Of a stretch of 35,945 nt of DNA, positions 24,058 through 31,705 are shown piece by piece. Made by a program: the position numbers and the translations under genes. The stretch is from Nocardia wallacei. GTDB lineage: Bacteria; Actinomycetota; Actinomycetes; Mycobacteriales; Mycobacteriaceae. Each line of letters begins with the position of its first letter. Position 1 is the first letter of the stretch. The notes under the pieces are model-generated. The model searched no databases. It saw only the letters and a list, made by a program, of their open reading frames with translations, and was not told the origin of the DNA. The stretch is from the NCBI RefSeq assembly GCF_029868745.1, contig NZ_JARWOP010000056.1:1-35945 (forward strand), in the 5' to 3' direction.

Positions 24058-25362
24058 TCATCTCCACGCCCGTCGATTTCCGGGCATGCCCGAGCGGCCC
24101 TGTGAATCGGGGACCACACCCAGTACTTGATGCAGTCCGAGCCCACCGTCCTCGAACCCCAGGGCCGAGGCCGCCATGTACACCCACCAGATTCGCGCAC
24201 GTCCCTCCCCGGCGAGTGAAACCGCTTGCTGCCAACCCTCTTCCAGATTGGCGACCCATTTCCGCAGTGTCAGTGCGTAGTGTTCCCGCAACGCCTCGAC
24301 GTCACGGACCTCGAAACCCGCGCGCTCCATTGCTGATACGACATCGCACACATCGCGCAGTTCTCCGTCGGGGAAGACATAGCGTCCGACGAAGGACCGA
24401 TCACCCATCGTGGATCCGCCCATGGAGGAGATGGCGTGATTGAGGAGGCGTCCTTCGGGCCGGAGCAGGGAGTGCAGTTTGTCGAAGTATTCCCCGGCAC
24501 GGTTCGCTCCGACGTGCTCGAACATGCCGATCGAGGAGATGGCGTCGAACTGTTCGCCGCGCAGGTCGCGGTAGTCCGACAAGCTGATCTCGACGCTGCC
24601 GGACAGGCCGGCATCGGCTACTCGTCGGCGTGCGAGTTCGGCCTGAGTACTGCTGATCGTGACCGCTACGACCCGTGCGCCGTACGTCGTGGCCGCGTGC
24701 ATCGCCATGGAGCCCCATCCGCATCCGACATCGAGCAGGCGCATGCCCGGCCGCTCGGCCAGGCCCAGCTTGCGGCAGATCAGATCGTGCTTGGCGCGCT
24801 GGGCATCGGTCAGGGAGACGTTCGCATCGGCGGGGCCGCGTCCGTCATCGTCCTCGGTCGTGAATCGGGCGCACGAATAGGTCATGCTCGGACCGAGGAC
24901 CAGTCGGTAGAACTCGTTGCCGACGTCGTAGTGATGGCTGATCGCCCGCGCGTCCCGGCTCCGCGTGTGCCGCCGGCCACGACGCGGTCGTGCCTCCTCG
25001 CGTGGCCGCGGCGGGCGATGGCCGAGTGCCCCGAGCCGCCCGGCCGCGCTGACCGCCCGCCACGCTCCGGCGACACCCAAGCGGGCGTCGCCCGGCACTG
25101 CGGACTGCAGCTGACGGAGGACCTCGAAGATATCGCCCTCGATATCCACGGCGCCGGAAACGAAGGCGCGGCCCATTCCGAGTTCGCCAGGTGCCCACAC
25201 CATATGGCTCAGCGCATCTTTCGACCGTATACGCATTGTTCCGCGACACTCGCCCGTCGACTCGACCACGCTGCCGTCCCAGAACTCGAAACGCAGCGGC
25301 GGCCGCGACCCGAACGCGAGCCGCAGCAGAGGTGCGAATGTCGCCGCGACTGTACTGCCCAT
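24058..25362 (-). CDS. Cyclopropane-fatty-acyl-phospholipid synthase family methyltransferase
   Basis: Transfers a methylene or methyl group from SAM to a double bond in membrane lipid acyl chains. 434 residues from the ATG at 25362, close to mycobacterial UfaA1 length. Seen: the N-terminal substrate domain, SHHYDVGNEFYRLVLGPSMTYSCA, the SAM loop LDVGCGWGSMAMHAA, SIGMFEHVG and YVFPDGEL, then HYALTLRKWVANLE. The segment between the two domains (about residues 120-145 of the protein) is Arg-rich and low in complexity. The frame is open to 25467, but that N-terminus is not typical. Not obviously linked to the terpene genes. Confidence 0.88.
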   Translation of the reverse strand: MGSTVAATFAPLLRLAFGSRPPLRFEFWDGSVVESTGECRGTMRIRSKDALSHMVWAPGELGMGRAFVSGAVDIEGDIFEVLRQLQSAVPGDARLGVAGAWRAVSAAGRLGALGHRPPRPREEARPRRGRRHTRSRDARAISHHYDVGNEFYRLVLGPSMTYSCARFTTEDDDGRGPADANVSLTDAQRAKHDLICRKLGLAERPGMRLLDVGCGWGSMAMHAATTYGARVVAVTISSTQAELARRRVADAGLSGSVEISLSDYRDLRGEQFDAISSIGMFEHVGANRAGEYFDKLHSLLRPEGRLLNHAISSMGGSTMGDRSFVGRYVFPDGELRDVCDVVSAMERAGFEVRDVEALREHYALTLRKWVANLEEGWQQAVSLAGEGRARIWWVYMAASALGFEDGGLGLHQVLGVVPDSQGRSGMPGNRRAWR

Positions 25363-25504
25363 ACGACCACTATTCAGCTCCCCGGCCGACGAAGACACCT
25401 CTGTCGCCGGTGTGTCGTCGGGGCGGTGAACCCACCGTCCACACCTGATGCACGGCACGGTGCACACTGGTGCGGAGCCGCGCCGGGGCCGATGATGTGG
25501 GCTT

Positions 25505-25819
25505 GTGAGTGTGTTGTTCGCTCCCTATTCCGCGTGGGGGCATGTGCTTCCGAGAGCGTCGTTCGGGCGGGTGCTGTTCACCAGCGACGCGCTGCCCGCG
25601 GTGTGCCTGGCGAGTCATCTCGTCGAGGACGACGGGACAGTTGTCGTGCCCGCCGGGCTGGCAGCACCGCCGGTGGGGATGGGGCCCCAAACTCATGGCC
25701 GTCCGGTGAGTCGGGCCCACGCCGCTGCTGCTGTCTTACGATGCTTTCCGCCGGACGGCGGCGGTGTCTGGCGGGCGGCGAGATCGCTCGCCGACCATGC
25801 CGTGGCAGCGGGCAGGTAG
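25505..25819 (+). pseudogene. N-terminal fragment of a pyridoxamine 5'-phosphate oxidase-like flavin protein
   Basis: The first 55 or so residues include FGRVLFTSDALPAVCLASHL and VEDDGTVVV, the pattern of the N-terminal strand pair in PPOX-like flavin-binding proteins (GRlaft-DALPAV-pVnflVDDG). After about 25680 the similarity ends and the frame runs on as low-complexity Ala/Arg sequence. The rest of the domain is missing, so it is read as a broken gene. The call rests on one short block. Confidence 0.5.
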
Positions 25820-25944
25820 TCGGTGACGATCGGCAGTTGGACGGTGGGTTCCTCGTCGGCGTCGCACACTCCGGTATGCAGTTGCGCGAAGAACGCGTCG
25901 AGAGATCCGTAGCGGGCGCTGACCTCTTCCACGAAATGCAACAT
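25693..25944 (-). pseudogene. Possible C-terminal fragment, tyrosine-phosphatase-like
   Basis: From the ATG at 25944 an 83-residue frame begins MLHFVEEVSARYGSLDAFFA, which resembles the C-terminal helices of bacterial Y_phosphatase3 proteins (a Glu-Glu-x(3)-YGS-x-AYL pattern). The catalytic CxxGKDR loop is not present anywhere upstream. The tail is low in complexity and overlaps the opposite-strand fragment. It could also be an unrelated small protein. Confidence 0.3.
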
Positions 25945-26221
25945 GTCCGACCGTGACCTCAGCAATCCCGTTCCTCCCTCGTTCGAATTTCGCCGCCCCG
26001 AAGCCGATCTCGCCACGCAGCGAACGGTGGGGGCACACCGCATCCGCACAGCCCGATGTCGAGGGCCTCGTGCCGGTGATCGCGTTCGCCGCTGTGCCGT
26101 TGTGGCTGATGGAGAAGGGCCGACGCTGCGCGAAGGTGGCTTGGGCTGCCGTATCCCGACAGTGTCGGCCCTTTCCGGAAAGCTCTCCGGCGAATCACCC
26201 CGTGCTGATCCGGCGGAGCCT
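25945..26221. other. Stretch without a recognisable gene
   Basis: Open frames exist on both strands but are rich in Arg, Pro and Ser and give no similarity. With the broken fragments before it, this looks like decayed DNA upstream of the PucR-type gene. Confidence 0.4.
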
Positions 26222-26262
26222 TGCACCGTCCGACCTCGTATCCGTGGGGGTCGGACGGTGCA
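26222..26262. terminator. Perfect 14-base hairpin upstream of the PucR-type gene
   Basis: Arms TGCACCGTCCGACC (26222-26235) and GGTCGGACGGTGCA (26249-26262) match perfectly around a 13-base loop. No T tract follows. It lies about 85 bases before the preferred PucR start, so it probably ended transcription of a gene now lost to the left, or insulates the regulator. It also makes a TTG start at 26221 for the regulator unlikely. Confidence 0.7.
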
Positions 26263-26346
26263 CCTATTCTCGGTGCCGCCGCCGGGAAGGCCTATGTTCC
26301 CGGCGACAATGTGGTCTCGCGAAGTGTGTCGGCGGCAACAGGACCC

Positions 26347-27597
26347 GTGGGCTGGAAGCGCACGCTAGCATCGCCTTCCGTGCGGCACCGCGACCCGAAC
26401 ACCATCGTTGCCCGGCTGGCGGCATCACTCCGGGAACAACTCGACGAACTCACCGATGAGGTGACCACACTCATCCAGGACAACATCGGCATCTACAGCG
26501 AGGATGCCCTCGTCACTCGCACTCAACTGTGGTCGGCGGTGCGTCAGAACCTGGCGCGCAGCCTGAGCCAGCTCGAGCGCCCAGACACGGTCGAACACGA
26601 GAGCGCCCGGGCTAGCGGGCGTGCGCGAGCCGCGCAAGGTGCGCCGTTGCCGGAGGTGCTGCGCGCATACCGGTTGGGTTTCGCGCACCTGTGGCAGCGG
26701 CTGCTCGACTCCGCCCGCGCGGCCGGCCCCCGAGAGACCCACGCTCTGCTCGATGCCGTGGCCGGCATCTGGGAACTCAATGACGAATTCGCCAACGCCG
26801 TCACCGAGGCGTATCGCGAGGAGATGACCGCCCGCGCGGTGTCATTGGACCGGCGCCGCTCCGCGCTGGTCGCCGCGCTCGTCGACGGCACACTCAGCGA
26901 CCAGTACACCGCGTGGGAAATCTCCCAGCTGCTCGGCATCCCCTTCGAAGGCCCGTTCCTGGTGGTGATCGCGGAAGTGCCACCGCTGGAAGGCGAGGCG
27001 CTGCTCCATCTGGAAGATCGCCTGCGCTGCCGCGACATCGCCTCCGCATGGCGCTCCCAGCACGACCGCGAGATCGGTATCGTCTACCGCAACCGGCGAC
27101 GCACACCCGAGGACATCCTCGACATCGTCGCGGGCGCTGCTACCACACGCATCGGCGTGAGCCCGGAATTCGATCGTCTCGACCGGACTTCTCGCGCTGC
27201 CCGGTTCGCCAGCGTCGCGATGGAAAGTCTGCCCGCCGGAACCACCGGCATCAGGCAACTTCCCGACACGCCGTTGAGCGACCTCATCATCAGCAACCCC
27301 GACAACACCCGCTCCTTCGTCTGGCGGGTCCTGCGCTGCATCCTCGAACTACCCGACAACGACCGCAGTACCCATATCGCTACCGCTCGAGCCTGGCTCG
27401 ACGCCCAAGGTTCCGCCGCCGAAGCCGGACGCGTCCTGTACTGCCACGAGAACACCGTCCGGTACCGGATGCGACGCCTGGAGGAACGCCTCGGGACCAC
27501 CCTCGACGACCCCCTCAAACTCGCCGAACTCGCCGCCGCCCTCCAAGCGATCCAAGCCTTCCCCGACCTCACCGCAACGAGTAGCGGAGCGCGGTAA
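26347..27597 (+). CDS. PucR/CdaR-type helix-turn-helix regulator
   Basis: A regulator of about 416 residues with an N-terminal helical sensor region (REQLDELTDEVTTLI; LPEVLRAYRLGFAHLWQRLL) typical of actinomycete PucR-like proteins, a central GGDEF-like degenerate domain and the C-terminal PucR HTH: LDAQGSAAEAGRVLYCHENT followed by VRYRMRRLEERLG. The GTG at 26347 has AGGA close upstream; GTG at 26380 is also possible. Earlier starts would lie inside the hairpin at 26222-26262. Targets are unknown, and the nearest genes give no clue. Confidence 0.85.
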   Translation: MGWKRTLASPSVRHRDPNTIVARLAASLREQLDELTDEVTTLIQDNIGIYSEDALVTRTQLWSAVRQNLARSLSQLERPDTVEHESARASGRARAAQGAPLPEVLRAYRLGFAHLWQRLLDSARAAGPRETHALLDAVAGIWELNDEFANAVTEAYREEMTARAVSLDRRRSALVAALVDGTLSDQYTAWEISQLLGIPFEGPFLVVIAEVPPLEGEALLHLEDRLRCRDIASAWRSQHDREIGIVYRNRRRTPEDILDIVAGAATTRIGVSPEFDRLDRTSRAARFASVAMESLPAGTTGIRQLPDTPLSDLIISNPDNTRSFVWRVLRCILELPDNDRSTHIATARAWLDAQGSAAEAGRVLYCHENTVRYRMRRLEERLGTTLDDPLKLAELAAALQAIQAFPDLTATSSGAR

Positions 27598-27599
27598 CG

Positions 27600-27740
27600 G
27601 TGCCCTGGGCGGCCGAGCGCAGGAATTACGCGTTCGGGGAGAGCCTGTCACGATTGCCGCACATCGACGGATTATCGGCCCGCCCGAGTTCCGATCTGAT
27701 CGGGCTGTATCAGGTTGCGTCGGAGCGGTTTTCGTACTGA
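27600..27740 (+). CDS. Small ORF or remnant, unknown
   Basis: A GTG-initiated 46-residue frame two bases after the PucR stop, ending in RFSY. Third positions are mostly G/C but less so than in neighbours. It overlaps the end of the convergent hypothetical gene by 31 bases. No family recognised; it may be a remnant or chance frame. Confidence 0.2.
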   Translation: MPWAAERRNYAFGESLSRLPHIDGLSARPSSDLIGLYQVASERFSY

Positions 27741-28168
27741 TGGACGAGGTGCTGGTAGAAGCGGTTTTCGTGTAACTCCAACGCGATGGGCCGTAGACCC
27801 ACCGTGACCTTCCGGTCGACCGTTGTCGAATTGCCCTCGTGATCCAGGCCGAGATCGTCCACGATCGCACGCACCAGTTCGTCCAGCTCGGTATCGGTCA
27901 CATAGACACTGAGGCGGCATTCGACCGGAACACGTGCGGGGTCGTGAAATTCTTCCCATGCTCGCAGAGCGAACTCGTCGAGTTCCACGACGGGTCCGAA
28001 TGCGGTGAAGCAGGGGATGCGGTTCAGCCCACGGATCCGATGGGCGCTCTCTTCCAGCAGCAGTGCGATCGGGTGGATTCCCTCCCCGTCGAGGGCACCG
28101 GGTCCGGTGGCGTCGGGTAGCCCCAGACCCACCGCAAGTTCCCACACCCGACGCTCATCGTCCTCCAC
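27710..28168 (-). CDS. Hypothetical protein, 152 residues
   Basis: An acidic soluble protein without signal peptide or membrane segment. Visible blocks are LLLEESAHRIRGLNRIPCF, VVELDEFALRAWEEFHD and a C-terminal ENRFYQHLVHQYENRSDAT. The GTG start at 28168 has GGAAGGAA about 6 bases upstream. No family is recognised. It lies upstream of nothing obvious, with the SMI1/KNR4 gene ending 159 bases before its start on the same strand. Confidence 0.65.
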   Translation of the reverse strand: MEDDERRVWELAVGLGLPDATGPGALDGEGIHPIALLLEESAHRIRGLNRIPCFTAFGPVVELDEFALRAWEEFHDPARVPVECRLSVYVTDTELDELVRAIVDDLGLDHEGNSTTVDRKVTVGLRPIALELHENRFYQHLVHQYENRSDAT

Positions 28169-28327
28169 GCAGGTTCCTTCCCGTCAGCGTTTCCCGTGCC
28201 CACGACGCGGTAACGCTTCATCTCTTCCTTGGATGTGCTTGGGGCGCAAAGTATTCCAACAACCGCCTGCGGATAAGGATGTCAGAGAATACTCATGCCC
28301 ACAGACCTCGAGCCCTGCCGGTGATGG

Positions 28328-28924
28328 TCAGCCCGCCCTGGCGTCGACGCGGGCGGTGACGGGGGCTACTGGGTCGGTGGGGTCGTAGATTTCGCAGAAC
28401 GGTCGGCCTCCGTCTGGGAGGACGGTGTCGAGGTTCCACAGGGGGATGGGTGTGGCTCGGCGGGTGAGCCAGTCGCGGAGGTATTCGGTAACGGTGCCGG
28501 GGTAGTAGCCCCAGTCGAATTTGTCGGCGTCGGTGAATACCAGGGTCCATTGTGCTGGGTCGGGGTGGTGGGCGTCCCAGAGGCAATAGTCGCCGCCGAA
28601 GGATCCGCCCCATTGGATCAGGGTTGCCGCGTCGGTCGATACTCCGGCGGGCGTGTCGGCCGGTGGTTCGCCGAATTCGGTGTCGGCGAGGGGTTCTCGT
28701 GCGGCGAAGGTGGCCTCGGCGAGGTCGAGCCACGGTTCGTCGGCGGGTCGGAACAGGCGCAGTGCGTTGCAGAATCGCACGTCGCCGTATACCGCGAGGA
28801 GTTGTTTGAAATCGTCGGGGAGTGCGGTGATGCCGAGGCGTTGTTCGACGGTGGTCCAGTCGAAGGTGGCGCCCGCGCCGGGTGGGGGCGGGAGGAGTGC
28901 AGTGAGGTCATCCAGTGCGGTCAT
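28328..28924 (-). CDS. SMI1/KNR4-family protein, likely immunity protein
   Basis: A 198-residue cytosolic protein. The N-terminal half has the SMI1/KNR4 pattern: a start helix, WTTVEQRLGITALPDDFKQL, LAVYGDVRF and WGGSFGGDYCLWDAH. Members of this superfamily often neutralise polymorphic toxins. It starts 26 bases after the stop of the exported nuclease candidate on the same strand, the usual toxin-then-immunity order. AGGAAG lies about 12 bases before the ATG. Direct binding to the neighbour is inferred from position and family. Confidence 0.82.
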   Translation of the reverse strand: MTALDDLTALLPPPPGAGATFDWTTVEQRLGITALPDDFKQLLAVYGDVRFCNALRLFRPADEPWLDLAEATFAAREPLADTEFGEPPADTPAGVSTDAATLIQWGGSFGGDYCLWDAHHPDPAQWTLVFTDADKFDWGYYPGTVTEYLRDWLTRRATPIPLWNLDTVLPDGGRPFCEIYDPTDPVAPVTARVDARAG

Positions 28925-28950
28925 CGGTTCGGTGTCTTCCTGTGCCGGTG

Positions 28951-30339
28951 TCAGTAGTTCTGGACGTAGGTCGGTGGCAGGTTCCAGCCCTGGTCTCCCC
29001 AAGCTTGGAGCAGATAGTAGTCGGGGATGACCTTGTCGTCGGTGTAGATCGGCACCTTCGAATAGGTGACGTTCTGTGCCGGAACTCCGTCCACGGCGCC
29101 TCGCACGATTTTGCCGAGGTACTGCTCGTAGACCCGCATGGCGCCGGTGTTCGTCGCGCCGAGTTCGGGGGCGAGGAATTGCGGGATGTTGCCGGGGCCG
29201 CCGTATTGGTTGGGCCACAGGTGCCCGCGCTGGTAGGCGCCGGTCGCGCCCGGGACGTCGATGGTGGGGACGCCGGTGCGGGGGCTCTTGGCGCCGGCGG
29301 CGTCGAGGTAGCCGTAGGAGCCGGTGGGGCGGCCGAGTGCGTCGAGGGGTCCGGCGACCGCGCGGGTGTTTCCGGGTCCGGCGTAGAGGGCGGGGCCGCT
29401 GTTGCTGGTGGCGCCGGTGCCGGTGAGATCCGGGAGTCGGTAGACCTGGCCGTTGCCCGAATTCGAAGGTGTCGGAACGGCTTTGCCGATATCAAGGAGC
29501 CGGGGTGCGGAGGCGAAGAATTCCTGTTGGGTACTGGTCATGCCGGGTTGGCCGGGTGGGGTATTCAGTCCGGGTGCTTGCATGGGCTCGGTGGGGGCGG
29601 GGGTGAAGCGCGGGTTCGAGGCCACGCTACCGGGCAGGGGCGAGGGCGCTTTCAGTGTGGCACCTGTCGCGGAGGCCGGGTTGTAGGCGGTGCCGGGGCG
29701 GATGCTCGGCGGCGCGAGGATCTGCGAGGGCCGCACCGGGACCGGCAGCGGCTGTGTTACGACCGGCGCGGCGGGAGTCGCGGGCGATGCCTTCAACCCA
29801 GGCGCGCCCTGTCCTGGGGCGGGTGCCGGAGGGCCGGGCACCTTCGGTGCAGGTGCAGGTGCAGGTGCAGGTGCAGGAGCTGGTGCAGGTGCTGGTGCTG
29901 GTGCGGGAGCCGGTCCCGGTGCGGGCGCGGGGGTGTTCGGTGGTGGTGCGCCGCCGACGTCGGGGACGTCGTGGCCTTGTGAACGGCATTGCTGGGCTTG
30001 GGCATTCAGGGCTGCGGCTTCGGCATTGCCGCGTTCGGCTTCGGCATTGTAGGCCGCGACAGCGGCCGGATCCTTCGGGTTAGGCGGATTCGCGTTATGG
30101 GCCGCTGCTGCCTGATTGTGGGCCTGGATCTGCCCGACCAGCGCGGCACAATCCACCGGTTCCGCCACTGCGGCCGGTGCGAGCAGTCCCGCCAGGGCTG
30201 CCAGCCAGACGAGCAGGACTGCCAACACGCGCACGAAGATGTCGACCTGACGGGGCTCGGCATCGGATGGCGTCGTAGATAAGGATGTGGCGATTCTCGG
30301 GCGCAGCCGCACACCGGCAAGCACGCTGATCTCCCGCAT
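28951..30339 (-). CDS. Exported Pro/Ala-rich protein with C-terminal DNA/RNA non-specific nuclease-like domain
   Basis: 462 residues. An N-terminal hydrophobic segment, FVRVLAVLLVWLAALAGLLA, ends in AVA before EP, a probable signal peptidase site after a long charged leader. Then come a small Cys-containing helical part, a (Pro-Ala)n stretch (DNA about 29840-29935, GTGCAG/GGTGCT units) and a Pro-rich linker. The C-terminal 130 residues carry GAYQRGHLWPNQYGGPGN, the RGH...N...GG form of the beta-beta-alpha metal nuclease site, and NTGAMRVYEQYL. The ATG at 30339 is chosen because GGGGAG is 4-9 bases upstream of it. With the SMI1/KNR4 gene behind it, it looks like a secreted toxin; a non-toxic secreted nuclease is the alternative. 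Confidence 0.78.
   Translation of the reverse strand: MREISVLAGVRLRPRIATSLSTTPSDAEPRQVDIFVRVLAVLLVWLAALAGLLAPAAVAEPVDCAALVGQIQAHNQAAAAHNANPPNPKDPAAVAAYNAEAERGNAEAAALNAQAQQCRSQGHDVPDVGGAPPPNTPAPAPGPAPAPAPAPAPAPAPAPAPAPAPKVPGPPAPAPGQGAPGLKASPATPAAPVVTQPLPVPVRPSQILAPPSIRPGTAYNPASATGATLKAPSPLPGSVASNPRFTPAPTEPMQAPGLNTPPGQPGMTSTQQEFFASAPRLLDIGKAVPTPSNSGNGQVYRLPDLTGTGATSNSGPALYAGPGNTRAVAGPLDALGRPTGSYGYLDAAGAKSPRTGVPTIDVPGATGAYQRGHLWPNQYGGPGNIPQFLAPELGATNTGAMRVYEQYLGKIVRGAVDGVPAQNVTYSKVPIYTDDKVIPDYYLLQAWGDQGWNLPPTYVQNY
29838..29936. repeat. Tandem six-base repeat encoding Pro-Ala
   Basis: About fourteen near-identical units of GGTGCA, GGTGCT or GGTGCG on the + strand, read on the minus strand as alternating Ala-Pro. 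It forms the flexible linker of the exported nuclease candidate. Copy number in such tracts varies by slippage. Confidence 0.8.
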
Positions 30340-30518
30340 TGTCTGTCTCCCCAAACAATTTCGATCTCGAACGTTTCGAGGAGGTCAGAGTGACCGCCGA
30401 TCCTTAACGATCCCTTGGTGACTGCTTGGGCTCACCACTCGAATTGCGGGCAGATCTAGTTTTCATTGAGAAGCGATGGGGGATTGGTGTGCCGATGTGG
30501 GGTGCCACTCTGGACGGT

Positions 30519-31469
30519 TCAGAGGTGTAGAACGGCGGGGGCCAGGCGTTCGAGGATGTCGACAGTAGTGGATAGGTCGGGAGCTACAGGGTTGATGAGG
30601 ATGTGGTCGGCACCTGCGGCGAGGTGTTCGCGTAGGCGGGCGGCGATGGCGGATTCGTCGCCGTGGGACATGATGGCGTCGATGACCGTGTCGTTCACCG
30701 TGTTGACCTGTTCGGCGGTGTAGCCGAGGCGAATCAGGTTGCGGCCGTAGGGTGAACCGGCGGCGCCGCCGATCACCTGGAGGGCCGAGAGCGATTGCGC
30801 GCGGTATTCGCGGGCTCGAGCGAGGGCCTGTGCCGGGTCGCGGTGGTAGATGACGAGTTGCTCCGGGACCACCAGTTTGCCGGGGCCGAGGATGGCTCGT
30901 GCCTGTGCGGTCGTGGCGACCGGTGACGCGTACGGGTGGGCGCCGTCGGCGCGTTCGCCCGCCAGGGTGAGCATCTTCGGTCCGACCGCGGCAAGTACTC
31001 GGGGATACGGTATTTCGGCGCGGGGTACCGAAGGTGTCAGCGCTGCCTCCGGCTGGGTGTCCATTTCGTCGAGATATTCGCGCAGGCGGGTCAGGGGGCG
31101 GCCGTACTCCCGCCCGACACTCGCGGCCTGCCTGGGGAATCCGACGCCGACTCCGAGGACGAACCGTTGCGGATACGCTTCGGCGAGCGTGGCCGCGCCG
31201 GCGGCCATCGTGATCCCGGGCCGCGCCCACATGGTCGCCACCCCGGACCCGATCACCAGCCGGTCGGTGGCCGCCAGCCAGATACCGAGTTTGGCGAAAA
31301 TGTCTCTGCCGCCGGTACTTTCGCCGGTCCATGCGGATCCGTACCCCAGCTGTTCGATCCGCGCCAAGGCTCGCCGCTGCTCATCGGCCGGAGCGGTCGC
31401 GGTGAGCGCGTTGTTCAGCCAGACGCCGATTCGTCCCAGGTGCTGCCTTGCCTCGGTCACTGTTGTCAT
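30519..31469 (-). CDS. LLM-class flavin oxidoreductase, probably F420-dependent
   Basis: A luciferase-like TIM-barrel oxidoreductase of 316 residues. Family blocks: RIGVWLNNALTA at the start, YGSAWTGES, LVIGSGVATMWARPGITMAA, FVLGVGVGFPRQAA and YPRVLAAVGPKMLTLAGERA with the phosphate-binding Gly. The pattern matches the actinobacterial TIGR036xx-type F420 group. The ATG at 31469 has GGGAGGG 8 bases upstream; the frame is open to 31565 through the operator-like repeats, which is not credible as coding. Substrate unknown. Two operator-like repeats upstream suggest repressor control. Confidence 0.85.
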   Translation of the reverse strand: MTTVTEARQHLGRIGVWLNNALTATAPADEQRRALARIEQLGYGSAWTGESTGGRDIFAKLGIWLAATDRLVIGSGVATMWARPGITMAAGAATLAEAYPQRFVLGVGVGFPRQAASVGREYGRPLTRLREYLDEMDTQPEAALTPSVPRAEIPYPRVLAAVGPKMLTLAGERADGAHPYASPVATTAQARAILGPGKLVVPEQLVIYHRDPAQALARAREYRAQSLSALQVIGGAAGSPYGRNLIRLGYTAEQVNTVNDTVIDAIMSHGDESAIAARLREHLAAGADHILINPVAPDLSTTVDILERLAPAVLHL

Positions 31470-31490
31470 CCCTGACCCTCCCGCCAGTAT

Positions 31491-31541
31491 CGGAGAGATT
31501 TCTCCGCTTCGGTGGGTACTATATGGAGAGACACTCCGCTT
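31491..31541. promoter_or_regulatory. Repeated operator-like motif upstream of the LLM oxidoreductase
   Basis: GGAGAGATTTCTCCGCTT at 31492-31509 and GGAGAGACACTCCGCTT at 31525-31541 are near-copies 33 bases apart. Each is an inverted repeat (GGAGA/TCTCC; GGAG/CTCC). An AT-rich TACTATAT lies between them at 31517-31524. This is the layout of a repressor binding two sites, three helical turns apart, over a promoter. Confidence 0.6.
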
Positions 31542-31593
31542 ACGCAAGGGGGCTCTCAGGGTCACTGCCTGTCCGCTGATGCGGCAGACCGCA

Positions 31594-31619
31594 TCCGAGT
31601 AGCGCGTGTGCTACTCGGA
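31594..31619 (-). terminator. Hairpin downstream of the Tat FAD oxidoreductase
   Basis: Perfect ten-base arms TCCGAGTAGC (31594-31603) and GCTACTCGGA (31610-31619) around GCGTGT. It lies about 87 bases past the FAD oxidoreductase stop on the minus strand and ahead of the LLM promoter region. No T tract. Confidence 0.6.
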
Positions 31620-31705
31620 GATGTTTGTGCGCTCCTCCGTGACATGGAACAAGCTGACGCGTTGCGGCACAGCGGTATTCGCGCGCTCCCTCGTCGTCCT
31701 CACGA

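Noticed and set aside
26221..27597. TTG at 26221 as the PucR-type start
   Set aside because: It falls at the edge of a perfect 14-base hairpin, and the first 40 residues show no similarity to the family.
29838..29936. Tandem repeats as a CRISPR array
   Set aside because: Units are six bases without spacers and encode a Pro-Ala linker in frame.
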